In this document: positions 25,674 to 34,083 of the stretch, one piece after another
Layout of the letters: every line of letters starts with the position of its first letter
Position numbering within the stretch: position 1 is the stretch's first letter
DNA from: an uncultured Prevotella sp.
GTDB taxonomy: Bacteria; Bacteroidota; Bacteroidia; Bacteroidales; Bacteroidaceae
Direction of reading: 5' to 3'
NCBI GenBank assembly: GCA_946548065.1
Contig: CAMNPM010000010.1
Coordinates: 1 to 57,141 of the forward strand
DNA length: 57,141 nucleotides
Notes under the pieces: model-generated
The model's database searches: none
Told to the model about the DNA's origin: nothing
What the model saw: only the letters and a program-made list of their open reading frames with translations
Position numbers and translations under genes: made by a program

Positions 25674-25771
25674 GAGTTAACTCAAAAGTACTTGCGAGTT
25701 AACTCATTCGACGAATCGAGTTAACTCAAGCGATGAAGTGAGTTAACTCAAGCGATGAAGTGAGTTAACTG
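25674..25771. repeat. Array of five GAGTTAACTC palindromes at exactly 22-bp spacing
   Basis: The decamer GAGTTAACTC begins at 25674, 25696, 25718, 25740 and 25762 (the last copy ends in G rather than C). The 12-base spacers are AAAAGTACTTGC, ATTCGACGAATC, AAGCGATGAAGT and AAGCGATGAAGT. The first two spacers contain their own palindromes (AAGTACTT and ATTCG-A-CGAAT). No gene overlaps it. The distance to the downstream convergent gene end is about 150 bases. Confidence 0.9.
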
Positions 25772-25925
25772 GCTTGAGTAAGGACGTTGGACGTAAGGAT
25801 TCTTTGCACATGGGCGACAATTCTCTCTTCGAGAGTGTGGCGGTGCAATCTCCTGTGCTGTGAAGTGATAAGGAAAAGGTGTTCTTGGGCTTGCTGATAC
25901 AAGACGGAAAAATCTTAGGTAAAGA

Positions 25926-26675
25926 TTAGCCAATCTTGGGGTATTTGCGAGTCCAGCCGTCCCAGCGCAGACGCATTACTCCAAAGAATGCTTCCCCGAA
26001 TATTCCGCCGGACATCTTGGACACCCCCTCGCGACGGTTGACGAATATGACGGGAACCTCCTTAATCTTAAAGCCAATCTTATAGGCCGTAAACTTCATC
26101 TCTATCTGGAACCCATAGCCCTTGAATCGAATCTTGTCCAGCTCGATGGTTTGCAGTACGCGGCGCTTGTAGCATTTAAAGCCGGCAGTGGTGTCATGAA
26201 CCTTGAAGCCAGTCACCACGCGCACATATTTGGAGGCGAAATAGGACATCAGTACGCGCCCGATAGGCCAGTTCACAACGTTGACTCCACTCACATAGCG
26301 TGAGCCGATAGCCACATCATAGCCCTCGTCGGCGCAGGCACTGTAGAGACGCGGCAGGTCGTTGGGGTCGTGACTGAAGTCGGCATCCATCTCGAAAATG
26401 TACTGATAGTCGCGCTCCAAAGCCCACTTGAAACCTGTGATATAAGCCGTTCCGAGCCCCTGTTTACCGCTGCGCTCGATAATAAACAGACGGTCGGCAT
26501 ACTCCTGCTGTGCCATCAGTCCCTTTACGATTCCGGCAGTACCATCGGGAGAGCCGTCGTCAATGATTAGGATATGGAAACACTTCTCCAGACCGAAGAC
26601 GGCCTTGATAATCTTTTCTATGTTCTCCCGCTCGTTATAAGTTGGAATGATGACAATGCTGTCGCTCGCGTTCAT
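25926..26675 (-). CDS. Polyprenol-phosphate mannosyltransferase-like GT2 glycosyltransferase
   Basis: 249 residues from the ATG at 26675 (MNASDSIVIIPTYNERENI); the longer frame reads back through the promoter. GT2 features: IIPTYNERENI, DDGSPDGT, GKQGLGTAY and EMDADFSHDP with the DxD metal-binding motif, as in dolichol-phosphate mannose synthase DPM1. No C-terminal membrane domain, so it acts at the cytoplasmic face, moving mannose from GDP-mannose (sugar inferred from family) to a polyprenyl phosphate. Such donors feed protein O-glycosylation in Bacteroidetes. Divergent from mfd. Confidence 0.88.
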   Translation of the reverse strand: MNASDSIVIIPTYNERENIEKIIKAVFGLEKCFHILIIDDGSPDGTAGIVKGLMAQQEYADRLFIIERSGKQGLGTAYITGFKWALERDYQYIFEMDADFSHDPNDLPRLYSACADEGYDVAIGSRYVSGVNVVNWPIGRVLMSYFASKYVRVVTGFKVHDTTAGFKCYKRRVLQTIELDKIRFKGYGFQIEMKFTAYKIGFKIKEVPVIFVNRREGVSKMSGGIFGEAFFGVMRLRWDGWTRKYPKIG

Positions 26676-26698
26676 AACTCTTTTTTTTATATTTCCGC

Positions 26699-26741
26699 TG
26701 CAAAGGTACGAATTATTTCTCATTTATTTCGTACCTTTGCA
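26699..26741. promoter_or_regulatory. Nose-to-nose promoters of the GT2 gene and mfd
   Basis: TGCAAAGGTACGAA (26699-26712) and its exact inverse TTCGTACCTTTGCA (26728-26741) are 15 bases apart. Each half carries a TACCTTTG -7 element, one per strand, so the -33 zone of each promoter overlaps the -7 zone of the other. Confidence 0.75.
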
Positions 26742-26752
26742 TCGAAATTAGT

Positions 26753-29700
26753 ATGAAGATACAAGATTTGTTGAGTTTCTATGCCACTTTGCCCCAGATA
26801 GGGGCGTTGGCAGAAACGTTGGGGAAAAAGTCGGTGAAGACCATTTTCCTCGATGGTTTAATGTCCTCGTCCGCTCCAATGGCGTTTGCCTCGCTCTCTT
26901 CCAGGCTGTCATCGCTCACCGCTTTGTTTGTATTGCAGGATGCTGATGAGGCAGGCTATTTCTATCACGATCTGGTGCAGTTGTTGGACGATAAGCACGT
27001 GCTATTCTTTCCCAGCAGTTACCGCCGTGCTGTCAAGTACGGTCAGCGCGACGCGGCCAGCGAGATTCTGCGCACTGAAGTACTCTCCCGCCTCTCGTCT
27101 AAGAACTCTGATTCCTCCTCTTCCTTCGCTCCTCTTTACATAGTAACCTATCCGGAGGCTGTGGCGGAGCTGGTCATATCCAGAAAACAGCTTGACGAGC
27201 GGATGCTGCTCCTGAGGCAAGGTGACACGGTGGACGTAGATGAAACTACAGAAACGCTCCGTCAGTTGGGCTTCCACGAGGTGGACTATGTCTACGAGCC
27301 AGGGCAGTTTGCCCTGCGCGGCAGCATTCTCGATGTCTATTCGTTCAGCAGCGAACTGCCTTACCGCATCGACTTCTTCGGTGACGACATAGACTCTATC
27401 CGTACGTTTGAAGTTGATACGCAGCTGTCGAAAGACCGCTGCGAGCAGGTGGAGATAGTGTCTGAGCTTGCAGTTGCCGAGGAGAAGGTGTCGTTTGTCT
27501 CGTTCCTTCCCGATGACACTCTGCTGGTGGCTAAGGATTACCTCTATGTATATGATGCGATAGACCGTACTTACGAGGAAGGATTCTCGCAGCAGGCGCT
27601 GAAAGAACGAATGGAGGGAGCCACCGAGCAGGAGCAGCGGGCCATCATGCTGGAGATGACGAAGGAGACACAGCTCATCAGTGGCTCACGGTTTAGTCGC
27701 GAGGCTGCTGCCTTCCGTCGGATAGAGATAGGCAGCCACGCAACGGGAACGCCTGATGCCACCATCACTTTCCATACTTCTCCCCAGCCGCAGTTTCACA
27801 AGAACTTCGACTTGCTGCAGCAGTCGCTGGAACAGAGCCAGAAGGATGGCTTCCGGCTCTGCATCCTGGCCGACAGCGCCAAGCAGCTGGAGCGCCTGAA
27901 GGATATCTTTGCCGAAAAGGGCAGCGTGACGTTCGAGCCTGTCGAGCATACGCTCCATGCGGGCTTTGCCGACCACGACCTGCGCCTGTGCATCTTCACC
28001 GACCATCAGATGTTCGACCGTTTCCACAAGTACAACCTGCGTTCTGACAAGGCCCGCTCTGGCAAGGTGGCACTGACGCTCAAGGAGATACAGCAGTTTG
28101 AGATAGGCGATTATGTGGTGCACATCGATCATGGAATAGGTCGCTTTGGCGGATTGGTACGTATGCCGCAAGGAACGGGCTATCAGGAGATGATCAAGAT
28201 TCAGTATGATGGTGGCGGCACCATCTATGTGTCTATCCATTCTTTATATAAGGTGTCGAAATACAAGGCGCAGGACGGTGGCGATCCTCCACGGCTGTCG
28301 CACCTGGGCACTGGGCAGTGGGAGCGGATGAAGGAGCGTACCAAGCAAAAGCTGAAGGATATCGCCCGTGACCTCATTCAGCTATATGCTGCCCGCAGGC
28401 GACAGCGCGGCTTTGCTTTCTCGGCCGACTCGTTTATGCAGCACGAGCTGGAGGCATCGTTCCTCTATGAGGACACCCCCGACCAGCTGAAGGCTACCAA
28501 CGACGTGAAGGCTGATATGGAGCGAGCCCAGCCGATGGACCGTCTGGTGTGTGGTGATGTGGGCTTTGGCAAGACAGAAGTGGCCGTGCGCGCAGCGTTC
28601 AAGGCTGCCTGCGACTCTAAACAGGTGGCGGTGCTCGTACCTACCACCGTATTGGCCTATCAGCACTATCAGACCTTCTCAGGGAGACTGAAGGACCTGC
28701 CCGTGCGAGTGGAGTATCTCTCCAGAGCCCGTAGCACCAAACAGACGACAGCCATCCTAAAAGACTTGGCAGAAGGTAAAATCGACATCCTCATTGGTAC
28801 CCACAAGCTGATAGGCAAGTCGGTGAAGTTCCGCGACCTGGGCCTGCTCATCATTGACGAGGAACAGAAGTTTGGCGTGTCAACCAAGGAGAAGCTGCGC
28901 CAGCTGAAGACAAATGTCGACACGCTCACCATGTCGGCTACGCCCATACCGCGAACACTCCAGTTCTCACTGGTGGGAGCCCGCGACCTGAGCATCATCC
29001 AGACTCCTCCGCCCAACCGCTATCCCGTTCAGACTGAGATACATACCTTCGGAGGCGACATCATTGCCGATGCCATCAACTTTGAGATGTCGCGCAACGG
29101 ACAGGTCTACTTTGTCAATCCCCGCATCAGCGACCTGCAGCATATCAAGGAGATGATACACAAGTATGTGCCTGATGCTCGTGTTGCCGTTGGGCATGGA
29201 CAGATGAAGCCTGAAGAGCTGGAGAAGATGATTCTCGACTTCCAAAACTACGATTACGATGTGCTTCTCTCCACCACCATTATCGAAAACGGTATCGACA
29301 TACCCAATGCCAACACCATCATTATCAACGGAGCCCACCACTTTGGACTCTCAGACCTGCACCAGATGCGCGGTCGTGTGGGACGTGGCAACCGCAAGGC
29401 GTTTTGCTATCTGCTGGCTCCTCCCCTGGCTGCGCTGCCCGCAGAGAGTCGCAGGCGCCTGGAGGCACTGGAGCAGTTCAGCGACCTCGGCTCGGGCATT
29501 CATATCGCGATGCAAGACCTGGACATCCGTGGGGCAGGCAACCTGCTGGGGGCAGAGCAGTCGGGCTTTATTGCCGACTTGGGATATGAGACCTATGTGA
29601 AAATCCTGAACCAGGCAGTAGTGGAACTGAGGAACGAGGAGAGGGAGACCCACTCCCAACCCCTCCCTACGAGGGAGGGTCTTGAGGGTCCCTTTGTCTC

Positions 29701-30142
29701 TGACTGTTCGCTTGATAGCGATATGGAGCTCTTCTTCCCAGACAGCTATGTACCCAGCGACTCTGAGCGCATGCTGCTCTATCGCGAGCTCGACGGCTTG
29801 CAGACCGACGAGCAGCTGGCGGCCTATCGCAGTCGTCTGGTCGACCGTTTTGGTCCGGTGCCGCATTGTGGCGAAGAACTGATGCGCGTCGTGCCGCTGC
29901 GTCGATTGGGCAAGCATTTTGGCTGCGAGAAAATCATCCTCAAGCAGCAGCGTATGTCTCTCTACTTCGTATCGCAGAACGACAGCCCGTTCTACGACAG
30001 CGAGGCTTTCGACCACATCCTTTCTTATGTGGCACGTCATCCGCGTCGTTGCCAGTTCCGCGAACAGGGCGGCAAGCGGTCGATGGTGATAGCTGATGTG
30101 CCAACTGTCGAAGAAGCCGTAAAACTGATGTCTGACATTTAA
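26753..30142 (+). CDS. mfd: Transcription-repair coupling factor
   Basis: 1129 residues. Order of domains: UvrB-like N-terminal modules, the CarD-like RNA-polymerase interaction domain (IGDYVVHIDHGIGRF), the RecG-like translocase with Walker A GDVGFGKTE, DEEQ box, SATPIPRT and a TRG-type segment, then the TRCF C-terminal domain. It removes stalled RNA polymerase from lesions and recruits UvrA. Between the translocase and the C-terminal domain (residues about 963-979, nt 29640-29690) there is an in-frame insertion whose DNA is a strong palindrome, described as a separate repeat. The ATG lies 8-12 bases after the promoter element, so the leader is very short. Confidence 0.97.
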   Translation: MKIQDLLSFYATLPQIGALAETLGKKSVKTIFLDGLMSSSAPMAFASLSSRLSSLTALFVLQDADEAGYFYHDLVQLLDDKHVLFFPSSYRRAVKYGQRDAASEILRTEVLSRLSSKNSDSSSSFAPLYIVTYPEAVAELVISRKQLDERMLLLRQGDTVDVDETTETLRQLGFHEVDYVYEPGQFALRGSILDVYSFSSELPYRIDFFGDDIDSIRTFEVDTQLSKDRCEQVEIVSELAVAEEKVSFVSFLPDDTLLVAKDYLYVYDAIDRTYEEGFSQQALKERMEGATEQEQRAIMLEMTKETQLISGSRFSREAAAFRRIEIGSHATGTPDATITFHTSPQPQFHKNFDLLQQSLEQSQKDGFRLCILADSAKQLERLKDIFAEKGSVTFEPVEHTLHAGFADHDLRLCIFTDHQMFDRFHKYNLRSDKARSGKVALTLKEIQQFEIGDYVVHIDHGIGRFGGLVRMPQGTGYQEMIKIQYDGGGTIYVSIHSLYKVSKYKAQDGGDPPRLSHLGTGQWERMKERTKQKLKDIARDLIQLYAARRRQRGFAFSADSFMQHELEASFLYEDTPDQLKATNDVKADMERAQPMDRLVCGDVGFGKTEVAVRAAFKAACDSKQVAVLVPTTVLAYQHYQTFSGRLKDLPVRVEYLSRARSTKQTTAILKDLAEGKIDILIGTHKLIGKSVKFRDLGLLIIDEEQKFGVSTKEKLRQLKTNVDTLTMSATPIPRTLQFSLVGARDLSIIQTPPPNRYPVQTEIHTFGGDIIADAINFEMSRNGQVYFVNPRISDLQHIKEMIHKYVPDARVAVGHGQMKPEELEKMILDFQNYDYDVLLSTTIIENGIDIPNANTIIINGAHHFGLSDLHQMRGRVGRGNRKAFCYLLAPPLAALPAESRRRLEALEQFSDLGSGIHIAMQDLDIRGAGNLLGAEQSGFIADLGYETYVKILNQAVVELRNEERETHSQPLPTREGLEGPFVSDCSLDSDMELFFPDSYVPSDSERMLLYRELDGLQTDEQLAAYRSRLVDRFGPVPHCGEELMRVVPLRRLGKHFGCEKIILKQQRMSLYFVSQNDSPFYDSEAFDHILSYVARHPRRCQFREQGGKRSMVIADVPTVEEAVKLMSDI
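29661..29679. repeat. Palindrome CCCTCCCT-ACG-AGGGAGGG inside mfd
   Basis: Perfect 8-bp arms with a 3-base loop, embedded in a wider C-rich then G-rich stretch (about 29648-29692) that encodes the residues HSQPLPTREGLEGP in frame. It looks like an intergenic-type palindromic element that was captured inside a coding sequence. Confidence 0.75.
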
Positions 30143-30156
30143 TTTAATATGATATT

Positions 30157-30352
30157 ATGCGAAAACTCTTAATGATGGCACTCGTTGCGTTGATGGCTGG
30201 TTTGCTGGCTTGTCAGCTACAGTGGCTCTGAATATCCAGCTTACAAGGACTTCCTGAACGTGGGCGACATCCACAGCTGTGAGCCTTGGCTCTATAGCGA
30301 GTGCCTGCGGCGCAACATCGCGTTGCGCATTAGGAGCTGGCGCAATAGATAG
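30157..30352 (+). pseudogene. Frameshifted small lipoprotein gene
   Basis: The ATG at 30157 opens a signal sequence (MRKLLMMALVALMAGLLAC) that stops after 24 codons at a TGA. Removing one base just after the TGT cysteine codon joins it to a second frame (SYSGSEYPAYKDFLNVGDIHS...) running to TAG at 30350-30352, giving a lipobox LLAC followed by about 45 residues. The reading is consistent with a lipoprotein disrupted by a +1 insertion or by a sequencing error. Family not recognised. It follows mfd by 14 bases. Confidence 0.4.
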
Positions 30353-30386
30353 ACTGTTCTGCGGAAGGAGATGGAATTGTGTCTGT

Positions 30387-30414
30387 CACTTTGTCGCGCT
30401 TTTCTGACAAAGTG
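30387..30414. promoter_or_regulatory. Inverted repeat upstream of hsp20, candidate operator
   Basis: CACTTTGTC (30387-30395) and GACAAAGTG (30406-30414) are perfect 9-bp arms 10 bases apart, centred about 30 bases upstream of the sigma-54-like promoter. Confidence 0.6.
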
Positions 30415-30429
30415 GCATCCCTTTCGCTT

Positions 30430-30446
30430 TGGCATTGTAGTTGCAT
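30430..30446 (+). promoter_or_regulatory. Sigma-54-type (-24/-12) promoter of hsp20
   Basis: TGGCATTGTAGTTGCAT matches the RpoN consensus TGGCAC-N5-TTGCW, with the invariant GG and GC separated by the required 10 bases. No TAnnTTTG element is visible in this gap. Confidence 0.6.
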
Positions 30447-30515
30447 GTTCTGGTGTAGAAGCCGAAAGGCATTCGAAACGAATTAACAAAATGTATAACT
30501 AATAAAAATAGAATC

Positions 30516-30522
30516 AGGAGGT
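30516..30522 (+). promoter_or_regulatory. Strong Shine-Dalgarno of hsp20
   Basis: AGGAGGT lies 7 bases before the ATG at 30530. It stands out because other starts in this window are A/T-rich without such a site. Confidence 0.75.
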
Positions 30523-30529
30523 AACGATT

Positions 30530-30955
30530 ATGATGCCAATGATGAGAAGTAACAGCTGGATACCAGCAGTGTTCAATGATTTGTTTGATACCGATTTTAT
30601 GCCGAAGGCCAACTGCACGGCTCCTGCCATTAACGTGAAAGAGTCGGACAAGGCTTACACCGTCGAGGTTGCCGCTCCGGGCATGAAGAAGGAAGACTTC
30701 AATGTACACATCAACGACGAGGGTAACCTCATCATCAAGATGGAGCAGAAGCAGGCACAGAAGGAGGAAGACAAGACTACGCGCTATCTGCGTCGTGAGT
30801 TCAGCTATTCAAAGTATGAGCAGACGCTCATCCTGCCCGATGATGTGAAGAAGGATGCCATCTCGGCAAAGGTAGAGCACGGAGTGCTGACCGTGGAGCT
30901 GCCTAAGGTGGTAGAGGAGAAGGTCAAGGTGTCCAGGCAGATTGAGATTGGTTGA
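30530..30955 (+). CDS. Small heat-shock protein, Hsp20/alpha-crystallin family
   Basis: 141 residues. A short N-terminal arm (NSWIPAVFNDLFD), the alpha-crystallin domain from about residue 32 (PAINVKESDKAYTVEVAAPGMKKEDF) and the AKVEHGVLTVELPK signature define it. It is an ATP-independent holdase that keeps unfolding proteins soluble in the cytoplasm. Upstream are a sigma-54-like promoter and an inverted repeat, and a strong Shine-Dalgarno, suggesting stress-controlled high expression. A strong terminator follows at 30983-31010. Confidence 0.95.
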   Translation: MMPMMRSNSWIPAVFNDLFDTDFMPKANCTAPAINVKESDKAYTVEVAAPGMKKEDFNVHINDEGNLIIKMEQKQAQKEEDKTTRYLRREFSYSKYEQTLILPDDVKKDAISAKVEHGVLTVELPKVVEEKVKVSRQIEIG

Positions 30956-30982
30956 TAATAAGATGAGATTGAATGACAAGTG

Positions 30983-31010
30983 AAAAGCCCCGCCAATGAG
31001 CGGGGCTTTT
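30983..31010. terminator. Bidirectional terminator between hsp20 and alaS
   Basis: AAAAGCCCCGC-CAATGA-GCGGGGCTTTT: 11-bp perfect stem with A/T tails on both sides, between convergent hsp20 and alaS. Confidence 0.92.
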
Positions 31011-31013
31011 CAT

Positions 31014-33677
31014 TTATAGCTTGGCCAGTTCGACGACTTTGTCGATGGCTGCGGTGAGTCCTTCGGCATCCTTGCCGCCAGCCTGGGCGTAGTGGGGCTG
31101 ACCGCCACCGCCGCCCTGAATCAGGCGGGCGGCCTCGCGAATCATCTGTCCGGCATTCAGACCGTGGTCGTTCACCAGGTCGTCGCTCATCATGATGGTG
31201 AGCATGGGCTTGTCCTGGAACTTGGAACCGATGACGCACAGCAGCGGAGCCTCGACAGCGGCGCGGAGCTGGAACACCAGGTCCTTGACCTGTGCGGGCT
31301 GCATCTCTACCACTCGGGTGATGACATTGACGGCGTTGACGGTGTGAATCTCGGTCATGAGATACTGCTTCATGCGCTCCACGGCCTGAGCTTGGAACTG
31401 CTCTATTTCCTTCTTCATCGTGTCGTGCTCGCTGATGAACTTCTGGATGGCTCCCTCCAGGTCCTTGGCATTGTTGAAGAATGCCTTGACAGCTTTCAGG
31501 TGGTCTTCCATCACATAGAGCAGGTCCTCGCACTCGCGACCCGTCTTGGCCTCGATACGGCGGATGCCTGCGGCAACGGAGCTCTCGGCAATAATCTTGA
31601 AGAAACCGATGCGTCCTGTGGAGCTGGCGTGGATACCGCCGCAGAACTCGCACGAGGGTCCGAAGCGCACCACGCGCACCTTGTCGCCATATTTCTCGCC
31701 AAACAGGGCAATGGCTCCCAGCTTCTTGGCTTCCTCGAAGGGTACGTCGCGGTGCTCGTCGAGGGCGATGTCCTGGCGTATCATCTCGTTCACCATGCGC
31801 TCCACCTGGCGCAGCTCCTCGTCGGTGACCTTCTGGAAGTGGGAGAAGTCGAAGCGCAGCGTATCGGGCGATACGAACGAACCCTTCTGCTCCACATGGT
31901 CGCCCAGCACCTGCTTCAAGGCATAGTCGAGCAGGTGGGTGGCGGTGTGGTTGGCTGCCGAGGCGGCGCGCTTGTCGGTATCTACGCAGGCCATGAACTC
32001 GGCTGCAGGATTCTGGGGCAGCTTCTTCACTATATGTATGCTCTGGTTGTTCTCGCGCTTGGTGTCGATAATCTCGATGGTTTCGTTCTCATTGCAGAGT
32101 ACGCCCTGGTCGCCTACCTGGCCGCCCATTTCGCCATAGAACGGGGTATGGTCGAGCACGAGCTCGTAGAACTCGGCCTTTTTCTGTGTCACTTTGCGGT
32201 AGCGCAGGATGTGGCACGAGTATTCCGTGTAGTCGTAGCCCACAAACTGCTGCTCGCCCTGCGCAAGCTCTGTCCAGTCGCTGTTCTCTACCTGGGCGGC
32301 ATTGCGGGCACGTTCCTTCTGCTTCTGCATTTCCACGTCAAACTGCTTCTCGTCTACCGTGAAACCGTTCTCGCGGCAGATGAGCTCCGTCAGGTCGAGC
32401 GGGAAGCCGTAGGTGTCGAACAGGCGGAATGCCTGGACACCGTCGAGCTCTGTCTTGCCATCAGCCTTCAGCTTGTCCATAGCGTCGTTGAGCATGGAGA
32501 TGCCCTTGTCGAGGGTGCGCAGGAACGACTCTTCCTCTTCCTTGATGACCTTCGTGACGAGCACCTGCTGCGCCTTGAGCTCAGGGAAGGCGTCGCCCAT
32601 CTCGTGTACCAGGGTGGGGACGAGCTTGTAGAGGAATCCGTCCTTCTGTCCCAGGAACGTATAGGCATAGCGGACGGCGCGGCGCAGGATGCGCCGGATG
32701 ACGTAGCCTGCCTTCGCGTTGGAGGGCAGCTGTCCGTCGGCTATTGAGAAGCTGACGGCCCTCAGGTGGTCGGCACACACGCGCATGGCGATGTTGATGT
32801 CGTCCTGCTGCTTGTCAATAGGATTCGCGGTCTCCTCCTCGAAGGTGGTGTATTTCAGTCCCGTGATGTCCTGCTCGGCCTTGATGATGGGCTGGAAGAC
32901 ATCGGTGTCGTAGTTGGAGTGCTTGCCTTGCATCATGCGTACCAGTCGCTCGAAGCCCATGCCGGTGTCGATGACGTTCATCGCCAGCTTCTCGAGCGAG
33001 CCGTCGGCCTTGCGGTTGAACTGCATGAACACGAGGTTCCATATCTCGATGACCTGCGGGTCGTCCTGGTTCACCAGCTCGCGTCCCGTCTTGCCTGAGG
33101 CGGCGCGCTGCTCAGGGGTGCGCGAGTCGACATGAATCTCGGAGCAGGGACCGCAGGGACCCGTGTCGCCCATCTCCCAGAAGTTGTCGTGCTTGTTGCC
33201 GTTGATGATGTGGTCCTCAGGCACGTGCTTGGCCCAGTAGCGGGCTGCCTCGTCGTCGCGGGGGATGTTCTCCTCGGGCGAACCCTCGAAGACGGTGACG
33301 TAGAGGTCGGCAGGATTGAGCTTCAGCACATCCACCAGGTACTCCCAGGCCATGTCGATGGCGCCCTCTTTGAAGTAGTCGCCAAACGACCAGTTGCCCA
33401 GCATTTCGAACATAGTGTGGTGATAGGTGTCATGACCTACCTCTTCCAGGTCGTTGTGCTTGCCGCTGACGCGCAGGCACTTCTGTGTGTCGGCGCGGCG
33501 GCGCGGCTCCGGGTCGCGTGTGCCTAATATAATGTCTTTCCACTGGTTCATGCCCGCGTTGGTGAACATCAGCGTGGGGTCGTCCTTGATCACCATGGGT
33601 GCCGAGGGCACGATGGCGTGTTGCTTCGACTCGAAAAACTTCTTGAACGAGTCGCGAATCTCGTTGGCTGTCATCAT
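31014..33677 (-). CDS. alaS: Alanine--tRNA ligase
   Basis: 887 residues; a second ATG follows the first. The class II catalytic core is at the N-terminus ([42 protein letters not shown]). The editing domain has [11 protein letters not shown] and the zinc motif [10 protein letters not shown], then a coiled coil and the C-Ala domain ending in [14 protein letters not shown]. It charges tRNA-Ala and clears mischarged Ser or Gly. The editing motif reads CGGIH where most relatives have CGGTH. Promoter element at 33743-33750. Confidence 0.97.
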   Translation of the reverse strand: MMTANEIRDSFKKFFESKQHAIVPSAPMVIKDDPTLMFTNAGMNQWKDIILGTRDPEPRRRADTQKCLRVSGKHNDLEEVGHDTYHHTMFEMLGNWSFGDYFKEGAIDMAWEYLVDVLKLNPADLYVTVFEGSPEENIPRDDEAARYWAKHVPEDHIINGNKHDNFWEMGDTGPCGPCSEIHVDSRTPEQRAASGKTGRELVNQDDPQVIEIWNLVFMQFNRKADGSLEKLAMNVIDTGMGFERLVRMMQGKHSNYDTDVFQPIIKAEQDITGLKYTTFEEETANPIDKQQDDINIAMRVCADHLRAVSFSIADGQLPSNAKAGYVIRRILRRAVRYAYTFLGQKDGFLYKLVPTLVHEMGDAFPELKAQQVLVTKVIKEEEESFLRTLDKGISMLNDAMDKLKADGKTELDGVQAFRLFDTYGFPLDLTELICRENGFTVDEKQFDVEMQKQKERARNAAQVENSDWTELAQGEQQFVGYDYTEYSCHILRYRKVTQKKAEFYELVLDHTPFYGEMGGQVGDQGVLCNENETIEIIDTKRENNQSIHIVKKLPQNPAAEFMACVDTDKRAASAANHTATHLLDYALKQVLGDHVEQKGSFVSPDTLRFDFSHFQKVTDEELRQVERMVNEMIRQDIALDEHRDVPFEEAKKLGAIALFGEKYGDKVRVVRFGPSCEFCGGIHASSTGRIGFFKIIAESSVAAGIRRIEAKTGRECEDLLYVMEDHLKAVKAFFNNAKDLEGAIQKFISEHDTMKKEIEQFQAQAVERMKQYLMTEIHTVNAVNVITRVVEMQPAQVKDLVFQLRAAVEAPLLCVIGSKFQDKPMLTIMMSDDLVNDHGLNAGQMIREAARLIQGGGGGQPHYAQAGGKDAEGLTAAIDKVVELAKL

Positions 33678-33742
33678 TGTTATTTACTATTTACGGATTT
33701 ACGATTTACTATTTAGGATTTACTATTTTTCAGATTTGCGTG

Positions 33743-33750
33743 CAAAGGTA
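33743..33750 (-). promoter_or_regulatory. -7 element upstream of alaS
   Basis: Minus strand TACCTTTG followed by C, 66 bases before the alaS ATG. Confidence 0.65.
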
Positions 33751-33770
33751 CTAAAAAACGAGCGAAGAAC

Positions 33771-33790
33771 AAAAGAAACCGGTTTCTTTT
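33771..33790. repeat. 20-bp perfect palindrome AAAAGAAACCGGTTTCTTTT
   Basis: Fully self-complementary with no loop, located just upstream of the alaS promoter. It may be an operator or a cruciform/terminator-like element. Confidence 0.75.
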
Positions 33791-33885
33791 TTCTTCCAGG
33801 TGCCAGTAGCTTCGCTGCCGTTGCCCACCATTTTGTTTTTTCCAGGCTGTGGATTTTCTGTCTCTAACTTGTGTACTTATGTTTC

Positions 33886-33948
33886 CAAGTTGTAGACATA
33901 CGTACACAAGTTGTAGACATGTGTACACAACTTGTAGATATAAAATCT
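33886..33948. repeat. Three 21-bp direct repeats with CAAGTTGT/ACAACTTG symmetry
   Basis: Units begin at 33886 (CAAGTTGTAGACATACGTACA), 33907 (CAAGTTGTAGACATGTGTACA) and 33928 (CAACTTGTAGATATA..., degenerate). The second unit and the start of the third form the inverted pair CAAGTTGT...ACAACTTG. Confidence 0.75.
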
Positions 33949-34047
33949 ATGGCCTTCTAAATTTTTATCTCCAGCCTGCGAATAGCTCTTTTCACGGCAT
34001 GCGGCAGGAAAAACGCAAAGAAATTTTGCATTTTGCTCGTTTTTTCA

Positions 34048-34055
34048 TATCTTTG
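34048..34055 (+). promoter_or_regulatory. -7 element upstream of the MerR-type gene
   Basis: TATCTTTG followed by C, 28 bases before the ATG at 34084. Confidence 0.6.
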
Positions 34056-34083
34056 CAAGCAGAAATGATAAAAGAATGAAGAT

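Larger units (their letters stand above)
30353..30529. other. hsp20 regulatory region
   Basis: No coding sequence. It holds an inverted repeat at 30387-30414, a sigma-54-like promoter at 30430-30446 and an A-rich leader ending in a strong ribosome-binding site at 30516-30522. Confidence 0.65.
33678..34083. other. Intergenic region between divergent alaS and the MerR-type gene
   Basis: 406 bases without a convincing gene. It contains degenerate ATTTACTATTTA repeats, the alaS promoter, a 20-bp perfect palindrome, a 21-bp-period repeat and the promoter of the downstream gene. Confidence 0.65.

Noticed and set aside
25674..25771. CRISPR array
   Set aside because: Repeat core is a 10-bp palindrome with 12-bp spacers, two spacers identical, and no cas genes; dimensions do not fit CRISPR.
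31092..32747. 551-codon ORF on the plus strand inside alaS
   Set aside because: Antisense shadow of a conserved housekeeping gene; its composition (Leu/Val/His-rich) is what the alaS complement gives.
33713..33928. 71-codon ORF upstream of alaS on the minus strand
   Set aside because: It covers the palindrome and repeat units and the alaS promoter; composition is repeat-derived and no family is recognised.
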